61,165 bases of DNA from Bacteroidales bacterium (GCA_004552155.1 SFPF01000025.1:1-61165), one strand, 5' to 3'. Positions 1 through 9,222 are shown, numbered from the stretch's first letter. The notes: generated by a model from the sequence alone, not told the origin. Numbers and translations are program-made.

Positions 1-252
1 CTTTCAGGGACAGAATGTCCGTCTCGTCCACAGAGACGGTGACGGTCATGCTTTCGCCGGGGTCAAGGGTGGCCAGGGCGGTGTCCGTCAAAGGATCGGT
101 GCCTACGGTCAGGTCGTCCAGGGATACCAGGGTTTCCAGGGTGCCGGACTGCTCGGCCACCAGGCCGCCGTCCTTGTAGAGCTTTACCAGCTTCTGGTAC
201 AGCTCCTCGTAATCCTTCCGGTCCGCCAGCAGTTGGTCATATTCGGCGGTAT
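1..252 (-). CDS. Fragment of an efflux periplasmic-adaptor-like protein (foreign-looking)
   Basis: The minus strand is open through the whole first 250 bases with no stop. The translation has an acidic/basic coiled-coil stretch (AEYDQLLADRKDYEELYQKL), then a turn (YKDGGLVAEQSGTL) and a strand-rich part containing SLDD, DPGESMTVTVSVDETDI and LSLK. That order, hairpin end then barrel-sandwich and a 'vdEtDI' strand, is what HlyD/MacA-type adaptors of Clostridia show, so this is a family-level inference from a short piece. Codon choice (CTG, GCC, TCC) differs from the neighbouring Bacteroidales genes. The frame runs into the fucosidase at about 250, where neither gene has a proper end. It is probably a chimeric contig end rather than a neighbour. 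Confidence 0.5.
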
Positions 253-253
253 C

Positions 254-1447
254 GCCGTGGTGAAGCACCACGACGGCTTCTGCCTCTGGCCCACGGAAAC
301 GACCACGCACAACGTGACAGCCTCCGGCAACGACTTCGGACGCAACACCAACATTCCCCGCGATTTCGCCGCTGCAGCAAAGGAACTCGGCATGAAATAC
401 GGCTTCTACATCTCTCCGTGGGACCGCAACAGCGTACACTACGGAACGGATAAATATGTAAAGGACGTCTTTTTGAAGCAGTGCGCCGAGTTGGCGCAAT
501 ATGGCACCGACCAGTTCGAGATGTGGTTCGACGGTGCTAACGGCGGCTCGGGCTACTATGGCGGCCGCAACACGACGGTCAACGTGGACCGCTCCACTTA
601 CTACGACGTGCCCAACCTCCGCGACAGCGTGCATAAGGTTTGCCCCGACTGCGTGCTTTGGGGCGTGGGCGGCGAAGCCCGCTGGATCGGCAACGAAGCC
701 GGCTGGGCAGGCGAAACCAACTGGAGCACCGAGAACCGCGACTATGCGGGCGAGAACAACGGCATGTACGGCACGGAAGGCGGCTGGTTCTGGCTGCCCG
801 GCGAGAGCGACGCCAAGGCTACTAATCGGGGCTGGTTCTACCACGACGGCGAAGCGCCCCTCACGCCCGAGCGCCTCTTCCAGATGTATCTCGAAACCGT
901 GGGACGCAACGCCACGCTCATTCTCAACATTCCGCCCAACAAGGCCGGCGTGCTGCCCGATGCTTCGGTGAACGCGCTCAAAGGCATGGGCGACCTCATC
1001 AAAGCACGACTCGGCAACGACCTCGCCAAGAACGCTACTATTGAAGTGAGCGAAACGCGCACCGCAGGCGCAGCCCGCAACTACGAAGCCGCCAACCTCA
1101 TCGACGGCAATAAGGAAACTTATTGGGCAACCAACGATGGCACGACTTCTGCTACGATTACCCTCACTTGGGACACGCCGCAGACCATTCGCTACGTGGA
1201 ACTTATGGAATATATTGCCAAGGGGCAGCGCGTGAAGGGTTTCAAGATTGAGACTTCCGCCAACGGCACGTCTTGGACGCAGAGAGCCACCAGCGTGCAA
1301 ACCACTACCGTGGGCTACAAACGCATCATTCCGCTCAACGGCAGCACCTCCTCGAGCTACGGAAGCGGCTACGAGGCCAAAGCCCTGCGCATCACCATCA
1401 GCGACAGCCGCGCCTGCCCGCTGCTGAGCAAGATAGGCGTTTATTAA
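254..1447 (+). CDS. Alpha-L-fucosidase, GH29, with C-terminal F5/8 type C (CBM32-like) domain; 5' truncated
   Basis: Removes terminal L-fucose from glycans, probably in the periplasm or at the surface. The visible protein starts at the GH29 motif KHHDGFCLWPT, so about the first 70-100 residues of the family, including the signal peptide, are missing. The catalytic Asp is expected in MWFDG (codon 530-532). A (beta/alpha)8 domain runs to about base 1010 (ILNIPPNKAGVLP is typical GH29), followed by a discoidin-like domain (NLIDGNKETYWAT, ending LSKIGVY). It is followed after 66 bases by a secreted protein on the same strand. The 5' end coincides with the foreign segment, so the truncation is most likely an assembly join. 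The family call is firm; the natural substrate is not known. Confidence 0.88.
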   Translation, partial: AVVKHHDGFCLWPTETTTHNVTASGNDFGRNTNIPRDFAAAAKELGMKYGFYISPWDRNSVHYGTDKYVKDVFLKQCAELAQYGTDQFEMWFDGANGGSGYYGGRNTTVNVDRSTYYDVPNLRDSVHKVCPDCVLWGVGGEARWIGNEAGWAGETNWSTENRDYAGENNGMYGTEGGWFWLPGESDAKATNRGWFYHDGEAPLTPERLFQMYLETVGRNATLILNIPPNKAGVLPDASVNALKGMGDLIKARLGNDLAKNATIEVSETRTAGAARNYEAANLIDGNKETYWATNDGTTSATITLTWDTPQTIRYVELMEYIAKGQRVKGFKIETSANGTSWTQRATSVQTTTVGYKRIIPLNGSTSSSYGSGYEAKALRITISDSRACPLLSKIGVY

Positions 1448-1513
1448 TATAAGATTGTCTCTATAGAAAATATTGACTTCTATAAAATATCATCTTTCAA
1501 AAAAGCAACAACC

Positions 1514-3598
1514 ATGAAACTCAAGCATATAATGGCACTCGCGGCACTCCTGCCCCTGCCTGCCTTGGCTCAGACCATTACTTTCGACACTGAGGACTAT
1601 GCCTCGCTCGGAGTCTACGACACTTGGGAAGCCTCGCCCTTCCGCACCGGCGCGCTGCAAGGCAACTACGCCGTTATCGACAACCACCTCAATCAAGTTG
1701 AGGAAATCCTCGGCACGGCCCCCAACCCCTCCGCTAAAATCCTTGCCGTGCAGCGTTCGCGCTTCGGCAGCAACACCTTCGGCGTGCGCGTCAATCTGAA
1801 AGAGCCCTTCGAGCTCACGCCCACGACCAAGTATATCCACCTGCTCATCAACCGCCCCTACGCCGGCCGCGTCATGGTGGTGGGTCTCGGCAAGCGCCGC
1901 GACCGCGCCGGGCAGTCGCCCGACACGGAGCAGTTCTGGGCCATGACCACTTCCAACGTGCCCGCCAACCGCTGGCAGGAAGTAGTGCTCGCTATTAAGG
2001 GCAACGGCGGCATCGACATAGGCAGCCTCGTCATTGTGCCCGACTGCGAATCGCCCCACGCCTACATCGCCGACGAGGTGTGCTATATCGACAAAATCGA
2101 AATCAACGACGACCCCACGGTAAGCATCTCTTACGACACTTATCCCGTGAACTTCGACAAGGGCCAGGCACCCACGCGTAACGACCGTTGGCTTAACTCC
2201 TTCTCGCTTAAAGCAGACAGCGAGACGCCCGTGTCATTCACGCTGCCCACCTCGCCCAAGCGCGTTTACTCTGATATGACAGAAAAGATGTTCTGCGCAA
2301 AGGCCGGACAGACCATTACCACAAACTTCTCTTACTCGGGTTCTTGGATGCACGGATATGTGTACATCGACCGCAACAGCAACGGTAAGTTCGAGGCTAA
2401 GGTGAACGACGACTACACGCGCCCCGAGGACAGCGAACTGATGGCCTATTCGTATTACGGTACAAACGATTCGGGAAAGAACTCTAACGGCGTAGCCCTC
2501 ACCGGCGCTGCCCGAGACGTGCTCAAGGTGGACTGGAACAGCGCAGACGCCGGCGGCAACCCCGCCCCCGACCAGCTCATCACCGCCAACGGCGGCAACA
2601 TTGTGGACATTCTCCTCAACGTCCACGGCGACTACTGCTCCGTGAGCGATGCCAACCGCAACGGCGAAGTGCTCACGGCCGACGGACAGAAGCTCAACAG
2701 CTTCCAGGCACCCTTCGGGCAGCCCTTCACCATCAAGATGAACCCCGAGAACGGCTTTGAATACGCCGGCATCATCGTGAAGCACGGCTACAACCTCAGC
2801 GGCGACAGCCTTGTAAACGGCAACGTGCAGTGGAAGAAAGTGCGCTACAGCCGCGCGCTCTTCAACGAGAGCGACGAATTTACCATTCCCGCAGAATGCA
2901 TGGACGGCACGGTCGAGATTGAGGGCCTCTTCATCGAACAGGGCACGTACCACGAGCCGACCCGCTACATCACGACCATTGTAACCGATGAGGCTTTTGC
3001 CGACACCACTTCCTGGTACACCATTCAAATCGGTACAGACGGTTATGTGCTGGCCGATAACGGCAGTGCCTCTTACATCGCGCTCAACAATTCGGAAATC
3101 GACATTGAAAATCCCGCCCACCTGTGGTGCTTCACGGGCAACGAAAACGTTGGCTACAACCTTTACAACAAGCAGGCAGGCCCTACGAAAGTGCTCGCCG
3201 CGCCCACTACGATGACCGGCACGACGGGCGGCACGTCCTATCCTGTGATGAAGGAGAAAAGCAACCTGCCCACCGGCTACACCGCCACGTGGCGCTTTAT
3301 GGACTCCAACAGCCTCGGATCGACGGGCAACGCCTACGCTTACATGTACGAGGACGGCTATGAAGCCAACAAGGTGAATAATCGCGACAGCAAGCTCGCC
3401 TTTTGGACGGGCGGCCAGGACGCCGGCTCTACGCTCCGCATCTTTTTCGCCTGCAAGGACGGCACGGAAAGCGGCATTCGCGAACTGACCGCCGCACCCA
3501 CGGCTGAAGGAAAGGCCTACGACCTTAGCGGCCGCCGCGTCAGTAACCCTCAAAAGGGCATCTATATTATAGACAATAAATTAGTGTATAAGAAATAG
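1514..3598 (+). CDS. Secreted multidomain protein with C-terminal sorting-type tail
   Basis: A 694-residue exported protein of unknown function. Seen: an N-terminal signal peptide (MKLKHIMALAALLPLPALAQ), a beta-rich first third, then a segment with GYVYIDRNSNGKFE that resembles the 'DLNGSGDFD' module in the GH85 protein at 51.7 kb, a ricin/lectin-like region around YNLYNKQAGP, and a terminal AYDLSGRRVSNPQKGIYII tail common on Bacteroidales surface proteins. It follows the GH29 gene by 66 bases on the same strand and may be co-transcribed with it. I infer a glycan-binding or accessory role in a polysaccharide locus. No catalytic motif is recognisable. Confidence 0.6.
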   Translation: MKLKHIMALAALLPLPALAQTITFDTEDYASLGVYDTWEASPFRTGALQGNYAVIDNHLNQVEEILGTAPNPSAKILAVQRSRFGSNTFGVRVNLKEPFELTPTTKYIHLLINRPYAGRVMVVGLGKRRDRAGQSPDTEQFWAMTTSNVPANRWQEVVLAIKGNGGIDIGSLVIVPDCESPHAYIADEVCYIDKIEINDDPTVSISYDTYPVNFDKGQAPTRNDRWLNSFSLKADSETPVSFTLPTSPKRVYSDMTEKMFCAKAGQTITTNFSYSGSWMHGYVYIDRNSNGKFEAKVNDDYTRPEDSELMAYSYYGTNDSGKNSNGVALTGAARDVLKVDWNSADAGGNPAPDQLITANGGNIVDILLNVHGDYCSVSDANRNGEVLTADGQKLNSFQAPFGQPFTIKMNPENGFEYAGIIVKHGYNLSGDSLVNGNVQWKKVRYSRALFNESDEFTIPAECMDGTVEIEGLFIEQGTYHEPTRYITTIVTDEAFADTTSWYTIQIGTDGYVLADNGSASYIALNNSEIDIENPAHLWCFTGNENVGYNLYNKQAGPTKVLAAPTTMTGTTGGTSYPVMKEKSNLPTGYTATWRFMDSNSLGSTGNAYAYMYEDGYEANKVNNRDSKLAFWTGGQDAGSTLRIFFACKDGTESGIRELTAAPTAEGKAYDLSGRRVSNPQKGIYIIDNKLVYKK

Positions 3599-3665
3599 TC
3601 AATGGGACATTAGGGCAATTCTTATCTGAAATCGTCCTAAAATTCCCTTTCTGCGTTTTATTTTC

Positions 3666-3708
3666 CGCCTTTTCGTGTGCTCTCTGCGCACGGAAAGGCG
3701 TTTTTTTT
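3666..3708 (+). terminator. Rho-independent terminator
   Basis: A 15-bp stem with two G:T pairs (arms 3666-3680 and 3686-3700, loop TCTCT) is followed by eight T residues. It ends the transcript of the secreted protein. The T run also supplies the -33 element of the next promoter. Confidence 0.85.
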
Positions 3709-3737
3709 GCTTTTCACGTAGGAAACTTGTAACTTTG
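3706..3737 (+). promoter_or_regulatory. Bacteroidetes-type promoter for the amidase
   Basis: TTTG at 3706-3709, a 20-base spacer and TAACTTTG at 3730-3737 match the Bacteroidetes sigma-ABfr consensus TTTG-N19/21-TAnnTTTG. Transcription would start near 3744, only about 12 bases before the ATG at 3756. Confidence 0.7.
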
Positions 3738-3755
3738 CCCGAGTTTAGAGATATA

Positions 3756-5041
3756 ATGTACCAGTATTTCCGCACATATTTGCTGCTGCTCTGCACTTGC
3801 CTCGCCACCTCGCTCTTTGCAACCGGCGGCGGCGAGAAAAAGAGGTTTACGCTCGTCATCGACGCGGGCCACGGCGGACACGACGCCGGCGCCTGCGGCA
3901 AATATGGCAAGGAGAAGAATATCAACCTCAACGTTGCACTCGCTTTCGGCAAACTCGTGGAGAACAACTGCCCCGACGTGAAAGTGGTGTACACGCGCAA
4001 GAAGGATGTCTTCATTCCTTTGCAGCGCCGCGCCGACATCGCCAACAGCAACAAGGCCGACCTCTTCATTTCCATACACACCAACGCGCTGCCCGGCGGC
4101 AAAATCGCCTATGGCTCCGAGACCTACACGCTCGGTATCGCCCGCGCGGCCGCCAACCTCGAAGTAGCGAAGCGAGAAAACTCGGTCATCACCTACGAAA
4201 GCGACTATAAGACCACTTACGAGGGCTTCGACCCGAGCAAGGCCGAGAGTTACGTGATTTTCGAGTTTATGCAGGACCGCTACATGAAGCAGAGCGTAGA
4301 ACTGGCGCGGCAAATCCAGAAGAACTACGCTGCAGCAGGCCGACAGAATAAGGGCGTGCATCAGGCGGGCTTCCTCGTGCTGCGCAACACCACGATGCCC
4401 GCCGTGCTCACCGAACTGGGTTTCATCAGCACGCCGCAGGAAGAGAGTTACCTGACTTCCGACCGGGGCGTGCGCGAACTGAGCCGCAGCATCTACAACG
4501 GCTTCATCCCTACCGCAAGCAGCACGACAAAGCGGCCGCACCAGTAGCCCCTCTGCCCGCAGAGCCTAAAGACGATGCGCCGGCACCCGCCAAGGAAACG
4601 CCCAAACCGGCAGAACCGCCCGTGCAGCCCGTTCCCGCACAGCCGGACACCAAACCTGCCGAAACGCCCGACGCAACTGCGCCTTCCGAGAAAAGTAAGG
4701 GCATATTGCATACGCCCGATACCAGCAAGGAGCAAGCAGGCGAAGTGTCCGCTCCGAGCGAACCTGTCGCCGAGAACCACCCCGTCTTCAAGGTGCAAAT
4801 TCTCGTTTCAAGCACGAAACTCCCCGCCTCGTCGCCACGCTTCAAGAAGCAATCGCCGATAGATTGCTACCGCGACGGCAATTTCTACAAATACACCTGC
4901 GGCAGTTCCGCCAGCTATGCAGAGATGCGCAGCAAGCAAAAGAAGCTCTCCGTACTCTTCCCCGGCTGCTTCATCGTGGCGTTCCTGGGTGGCGAGCGCA
5001 TCGACCTCAACGCCGCACGAAACATGGCGAAAGGGAAATAA
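3756..5041 (+). CDS. N-acetylmuramoyl-L-alanine amidase (Amidase_3), frameshifted
   Basis: Cleaves the amide bond between MurNAc and L-Ala in peptidoglycan. It begins MYQYFRTYLLLLC (signal peptide). The Amidase_3 zinc motifs are visible: DAGHGGHDAG (first His), the following Glu region, and SIHTNA (second His), with VLTELGFIS near the domain end. A Pro/Ala/Glu-rich linker follows, then a C-terminal domain (VFKVQILVSSTKLP, YKYTCGSS) seen in Bacteroidales amidases. The upstream frame ends at 4547, while the next frame reads YRKQHDKAAAPVAPL straight on from about 4510. One missing base near 4507-4510 would restore a 428-residue protein. The gene sits before the MCE gene. Confidence 0.85.
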
Positions 5042-5071
5042 CACAACAACAGCAACTCAATTTTGCAGATT

Positions 5072-5920
5072 ATGAAATACTTTACCAAAGAGGTGAAAAT
5101 AGCCCTCACGGCCATCGTGGCAATCGTTTTGCTCTTCGTCGGCCTGAACTTTTTGAAAGGTATCAACGTGTTCCAAAGCACGCAGACCTACTTCGTGAAG
5201 TTTAAGGACATCAACGGCCTCGTGGTGTCGAACTCCGTGTTTGCCAACGGCTACCCCGTGGGCATCGTGCGCACCATCGACTACGACTACGAGCGCGGCG
5301 AGCACGTGGTGGTGGGCATTGAGGTAGACGACGACATGCGTATTCCCAACGGCACCCGCGCCGAACTGGAAGCGGAACTGATGGGCGGCGTGCGCATGAG
5401 CCTCGTGCTCGGTCCCAACCCAACGGACAACCTCGCCCCCGGCGATACAATCGGCGGCGCGTTCAAGCAGGGACTGATGACGAAGGCCGAAGACCTGTTG
5501 CCCGCCATTGAGAAAATGCTGCCGAAGCTCGACTCCATTATGGACAACCTCAACCGCCTCACGGGCGACCCCGCCTTGAAGCACACGCTCGCCAACGCCG
5601 AAGCCATGACGCAAATGCTCGGACGCTTCAACCGCGCCAGCGCAAACCTCGAAACGCTGTCGGCACGTCTGGCCGACGTGGACGTAGCAGCGACGATGAG
5701 CAGCGTAAACCAGACGCTCGACAGTGCGCAGCAGCTCATCGGCAAACTCGACACGAAGATGAGCAGCAAGGACAATACGCTCGGCCTCTTCCTCAACGAC
5801 CGTAGCGTCTACGAAAACCTCGATGCTACCCTTGCCCACGCCGACTCTCTGATGATTGACCTCAAAGCGCACCCCAAGCGCTACGTCCATTTCTCCGTAT
5901 TTGGGAAAAAGGATAAGTAA
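5072..5920 (+). CDS. MCE/MlaD-family lipid transport protein
   Basis: Substrate-binding subunit of an Mla-type phospholipid transporter, anchored in the inner membrane and projecting into the periplasm. It has one N-terminal membrane helix (VKIALTAIVAIVLLFVGLNFL), an MCE domain (TYFVKFKDINGLVVSNSVFANGYPVGIV), then a long alpha-helical coiled region and the conserved end DLKAHPKRYVHFSVFGKKDK. ATG at 5072 is preferred to the in-frame TTG at 5063 because it directly precedes the charged residues before the helix. Length is 282 residues, slightly under the usual 290-300. It follows the amidase by 30 bases, an arrangement I recall from Bacteroidales; the ATPase and permease partners are not in this window. 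Confidence 0.85.
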   Translation: MKYFTKEVKIALTAIVAIVLLFVGLNFLKGINVFQSTQTYFVKFKDINGLVVSNSVFANGYPVGIVRTIDYDYERGEHVVVGIEVDDDMRIPNGTRAELEAELMGGVRMSLVLGPNPTDNLAPGDTIGGAFKQGLMTKAEDLLPAIEKMLPKLDSIMDNLNRLTGDPALKHTLANAEAMTQMLGRFNRASANLETLSARLADVDVAATMSSVNQTLDSAQQLIGKLDTKMSSKDNTLGLFLNDRSVYENLDATLAHADSLMIDLKAHPKRYVHFSVFGKKDK

Positions 5921-5978
5921 AAAGCCTTTCTGAAAAACATAAATACGGGCATCGGCAACGTTTGCCCAGCCCCATTCC

Positions 5979-6042
5979 ACGAGGGTGTGCCATATTGGCG
6001 CACCCTCGTTTATTTTGGGCGGGCTGTAATTTCAGCCCGCCC
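5979..6042 (+). terminator. Two consecutive hairpins after the MCE gene
   Basis: A 13-bp stem (5979-5991 with 5997-6009) followed by TTTATTTT looks like an intrinsic terminator. A second perfect 10-bp stem (6017-6026 with 6033-6042) follows at once but has no T tract. The rest of the 5921-6423 gap holds the 21-bp palindrome array at 6184-6261 and a TATATTTG element at 6382-6389. Confidence 0.75.
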
Positions 6043-6183
6043 CTAACCCGTAAACCGCACTTATAACAAGGCTCTTCCTGTATACTATCCGGCCTTCATT
6101 TTCACCAAGATATTTTTCATTTCCTCCGAGGAATTTTTTCCTATCTGCCTCACATTTTTCACGCTCTGCGCAGAAAAAGTTTG

Positions 6184-6261
6184 TTACAAAGTTTGTAATA
6201 TGTATTACAAAGTTTCTAACATGTGTTACAAAGTTTGTAACGCTTGTTACAAACTTTGTAA
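6184..6261. repeat. Array 1 of four 15-bp palindromes at 21-bp spacing
   Basis: Units TTACAAAGTTTGTAA start at 6184, 6205, 6226 and 6247; unit 2 has one change (TTTCTAA) and unit 4 is the mirror form TTACAAACTTTGTAA. Spacers are 6 nt. Because the period is a multiple of three, open frames run through it by default and the apparent minus-strand protein here is not supported. Three more arrays with the same geometry lie at 18285, 33293 and 54872. Confidence 0.9.
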
Positions 6262-6423
6262 TAAAAACTGTCATATAGGATAGTAAAAAATATTAGGCGG
6301 ATAGTGAAAAATATCAGGCAGATAATAAGAAATAGCAGCGTGAAACTTTTTCATATATGCGCATTTTGTTGGAGAATATTGTATATTTGCATTTGCATAA
6401 TAAAGACAACCCTAACTTATACC

Positions 6424-6909
6424 ATGAACAAACGAAACCAACGCTTAGAGCTGTTGCGCGTCATACTGGAAAATCAGGCATTGGCCGGTCAGGAGGAGAT
6501 CTTGGCAGAACTCCGCAAGCACGGAGTTGAGGTGACGCAGGCCACCCTCTCGCGAGATTTGACCAAACTCCATGCTGTGAAGACGCTCGACCGCAACGGT
6601 TACCGCTATGTGTTGCCGCAGAGCACGCTTTATAGCCATGTAGTGGAGCCGAAAATCATTCCCGAATTTCTGCGCAACAGCGGATTTACACAAATCACCT
6701 TTTCAGGCTCGCTCGCCGTGCTCCACACGCGCTCGGGCTATGCAGCCGGCCTTGCCTCCGACATCGACAGCCACCATTTGCCCAGTGTGGCGGGCACCAT
6801 TGCCGGCGACGACACCATTCTGCTCGTAACCTCCGAGGGCAGCACCCGCCAGCAGCTCATCGACGAAGTGGCCACGATTATCCCCGCCGTCAAGAGCGTT
6901 TTGCTATAA
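6424..6909 (+). CDS. argR: Arginine repressor ArgR
   Basis: A DNA-binding regulator of arginine metabolism that works as a hexamer with L-arginine as co-repressor. The 161 residues show an N-terminal winged helix (QEEILAELRKHGVEVTQATLSRDLTKLHAVK, the ArgR signature) and a C-terminal oligomerisation and arginine-binding domain with the GTIAGDDTILLV motif. ATG at 6424 gives the usual family length; the longer open frame from 6304 would add a non-conserved tail. A TATATTTG -7 element lies at 6382-6389 inside an AT-rich stretch that could hold an ARG box, but I see no clear operator. The small PspC gene follows 17 bases downstream. Confidence 0.93.
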   Translation: MNKRNQRLELLRVILENQALAGQEEILAELRKHGVEVTQATLSRDLTKLHAVKTLDRNGYRYVLPQSTLYSHVVEPKIIPEFLRNSGFTQITFSGSLAVLHTRSGYAAGLASDIDSHHLPSVAGTIAGDDTILLVTSEGSTRQQLIDEVATIIPAVKSVLL

Positions 6910-6926
6910 ACCATAAAGTAACTACC

Positions 6927-7130
6927 ATGACCGTTCAAAAACGACTTTACCGCAGCGCGACCGACCGCAAGATCTTCGGGATTTGCGGCGGCGTGGCAGA
7001 CTATTTCGACATCGACCCTACCATTGTGCGTCTCGCGCTGGTGCTACTCTGCTTCATCACGGCCTTTATCCCCGTGACGCTGGGCTATGTCATCTCCGCA
7101 CTAATTGTGCCCGATGCACCCCGCTGCTAA
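6927..7130 (+). CDS. Small PspC-domain membrane protein
   Basis: A 67-residue protein that is essentially one PspC domain: a basic start (KRLYRSATDRKIFGICGGVADYFDIDPTIVRL) and a hydrophobic helix (ALVLLCFITAFIPVTLGYVISALIV). PspC proteins act at the inner membrane in envelope stress responses. It lies 17 bases after argR and is probably in the same transcript. A second, much larger PspC protein is at 26.4 kb. Confidence 0.85.
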   Translation: MTVQKRLYRSATDRKIFGICGGVADYFDIDPTIVRLALVLLCFITAFIPVTLGYVISALIVPDAPRC

Positions 7131-7195
7131 CGGAGCAGGAATAGAATGAAAAACGACTTTTGTGCGAGGAAATTCTAAAAAAATCGCAGAAAGGC

Positions 7196-7226
7196 TTTGC
7201 AGTTTCAGAAAACTGCCGTAAATTTG
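7196..7226 (+). promoter_or_regulatory. Promoter of tRNA-Gln
   Basis: TTTG at 7196-7199, a 19-base spacer and TAAATTTG at 7219-7226 fit the Bacteroidetes consensus exactly. The predicted start is about 40 bases upstream of the tRNA. Confidence 0.75.
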
Positions 7227-7273
7227 CAGTCGAAAATCAGAACGGGGTGCGTTCTGATGAATAATTGAAAGTT

Positions 7274-7345
7274 TGGGGTATGGTGTAATTGGCAACACTA
7301 CAGATTCTGGTCCTGTCTTTCCTGGTTCGAGTCCGGGTACCCCAA
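7274..7345 (+). tRNA. tRNA-Gln (anticodon CTG)
   Basis: A 7-bp acceptor stem (TGGGGTA with TACCCCA) encloses a D arm with AATTGG, an anticodon loop TTCTGGT giving anticodon CTG, and a T arm with GGTTCGAGTCC. Length is 72 nt including the discriminator A. No 3' CCA is encoded. The last pair of the anticodon stem is A:C. Confidence 0.93.
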
Positions 7346-7346
7346 C

Positions 7347-7386
7347 AAGAAAAAGGTTTGCAACTTTCGTTGCAAACCTTTTTCTT
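7347..7386. terminator. Bidirectional terminator between tRNA-Gln and dnaA
   Basis: A perfect 18-bp stem (7347-7364 with 7369-7386) has a TTTC loop. A-rich on one arm and T-rich on the other, it can end both the tRNA transcript and the oppositely oriented dnaA transcript. Confidence 0.9.
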
Positions 7387-7408
7387 TTATCTATGCCCGG
7401 GAGAGCGT

Positions 7409-8756
7409 CTATCGTTTCAGTTTCGCCTCGATTTCTTCCAAGGTGCGGCGATAGTCCTTCACGGTAGAGAGGTCCTTGGTCACTTGATTGCAAGAATAAA
7501 TAATGGTGGAATGGTCGCGCCCGCCAAACCGCTGCCCGATTTGCAGGTAGGGCATGTCGGTGTATTTATGGCAAAGGAAAATGGCAAGTTGGCGAGCGCG
7601 CACAATCGCCTGCTTGCGGCTCTTGGAGATAAGGTCCTTCGCTTTGAGCGAGAAGTGCTGCGCCACAGTCTGTATGATGTCGTCGGCCGTAAGCTGCTTC
7701 TTTTCCAGATTGACGGCGCGGGCCACTACCCGCTCGGCCAGAGCGAGGTCTATGTCGCAGTTGTCCACCACGGAATAGGCCATGATGGAATTGACGATGC
7801 CTTCCAGTTCGCGCACGCTGCTCTCCACATTCTTGGCAATGAACGAAACCATGTTTTCGGGGAAAGTCAGTCCGTCGCGCTTGATTTTGGAGCGCAAGAT
7901 GTCGCGGCGCAACTTCACGTCGGGGCGTTCCATCTCTGCCACCATGCCCCATTTGAAGCGTGTGAGCATGCGCTCCTCGATGCCCTCGAAGAGCACGGGC
8001 GGGCGGTCGCAGGTGATGACGATTTGCCGGTTGTTCTGCTGCAAATGGTTGAAGATGTGGAAAAATGCTAGCTGCGTCTTGGCCGTCGTGATTTCCTGAT
8101 CGATAATCAGGACATCGATGGTCTGATAGAAGTTGATGAAATCGTTTTGCGTGTTCTTGCGCACCGACTCCGTGTATTGCGTCTTGAACACGTGCGCCGA
8201 GACGAAGAGCACGCGCATCTCAGGGTGCTGTTGCTTGGTGCGCACGCCGATGGCATTGGCGAGATGTGTCTTTCCCACGCCCGAAGGTCCGTAGAGGAAG
8301 AAGGGGTTGAAGCTGCCGCGACCGGGATTTTCGGATATGTTAAGCCCCACGGAGCGCGAAAGGCGGTTGGCTTCGCCTTCAAGGAAGTTGTCGAACGTAT
8401 ATGAGGGGTTGAGGTTCGGGTCGAGGGGCAGCACGCGGCGCGTCTGCGGCGTAATGACCTCCTGCTTATTTTCCCGCGCTTGCAGTTCGCGTTCGCGTTC
8501 GGAGTTGCCGCCGGCTTCGGGGTTCACAACCTGATAGTGCAGCCGCGCCGACGGACCGTAAGCCTGCGCCAACGCGCTTTTCAACTCGCCAGCAAAGCGC
8601 TGTGAAGAAGCGATTAGGCACACCGACAAACAGTTCGCCATTGGCGAACCGTATCATCTTCAAAACGCTGAACCAAGTGCTGAAATCTTGCGGCGACACT
8701 TGGTTGCGTAGGCAGTCCAGAAACAGCTGCCATTTAGGATCGGGTGTGTCGGCCAT
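7409..8756 (-). CDS. dnaA: Chromosomal replication initiator DnaA, with frameshift and a Walker B deletion
   Basis: ATPase that binds DnaA boxes and opens the origin. The start MADTPDPKWQLFLDCLRNQVSP is the normal domain I. The frame breaks at about 8594-8596, where one surplus A would be enough to separate VGVPNRFFTAL from AGELKSALAQAYGP. Domain III has Walker A (GPSGVGKTHLANAIG) and sensor motifs; domain IV ends with the DnaA signature GGRDHSTIIYSCNQV. Walker B reads VLIIDQEI where the family has VLIIDDIQEI, a loss of two residues including one of the paired Asp. Corrected length is 448 residues. An intact dnaA is essential, so both defects are suspect. No DnaA-box cluster was recognised nearby. 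Confidence 0.93.
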
Positions 8757-8780
8757 CGAAAATGATTATAGGTTTCTTTG

Positions 8781-8958
8781 TTAGTAGACGAGTAGACAAG
8801 TAAACGAGTATACGAGACAGAGAAGTCTTGCTATACAATATATATAAGTAACTTGTCTTGTTTCTTTGAGATTTTCGGCTGCGCTCGGCAATATGAGCAA
8901 GCTCTATTGCACTCGCTTGCACGAAAATTTCCTGTCTACTCGTTTACTTGTTTACTAA
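8781..8958. repeat. Fold-back repeat built of an 8-nt unit (copy A, interrupted)
   Basis: The left arm starts TTAGTAGACGAGTAGACAAG and leads to GACAGAGAAGTC; the right arm ends CTCGTTTACTTGTTTACTAA. The two arms are inverted copies of a GTARACRA-type unit. Between them lies a 58-nt hairpin of another family (8871-8928), so this copy seems to have received an insertion. The rest of the 8757-9300 gap is AT-rich with no gene; the promoter for the next gene is at its end. Confidence 0.85.
8871..8928. repeat. 58-nt hairpin element, copy 1 (nested)
   Basis: Ends ATTTTCG and CGAAAAT are inverted copies. Inside are the conserved blocks GCTCGGCAA and TTGCACTCGCTTGCACG. Copies of the same layout occur at 18590 and 35227. 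This copy sits inside the 8-nt-unit repeat. Confidence 0.75.
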
Positions 8959-9222
8959 ATAGGTTAACTGCAAAGAGTGTGTGCTATTGGGAATGCAAAT
9001 TTCCATTTTTTTTTTGATATTTCCAACATTTGCAGTTCCAAAATCTGCCCCTTTCTTAGCAGCAAATAGGCAAAACGGACAGGAAAGCCCTTTCAACGCT
9101 CACGGGATGAGGAGGTTGTAAAATATGGTTTTTATTAAAATATTTTTTGAGTTCCGAGCGGTCCCCAGAGAAACGGATGGCGGGCGAAAACGGCGTGTTT
9201 CACATAAGACACGCCGCCCGCG

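Noticed and set aside
6032..6274. Minus-strand open frame with repeated TNFVTHV heptads over the palindrome array
   Set aside because: The 21-bp period keeps frames open automatically; similar frames appear over all four arrays in differing frames, with unrelated ends. It is a by-product of the DNA repeat.
6380..6420. ARG box upstream of argR
   Set aside because: The stretch is AT-rich, but I could not see the two properly spaced imperfect palindromes an ArgR operator needs.
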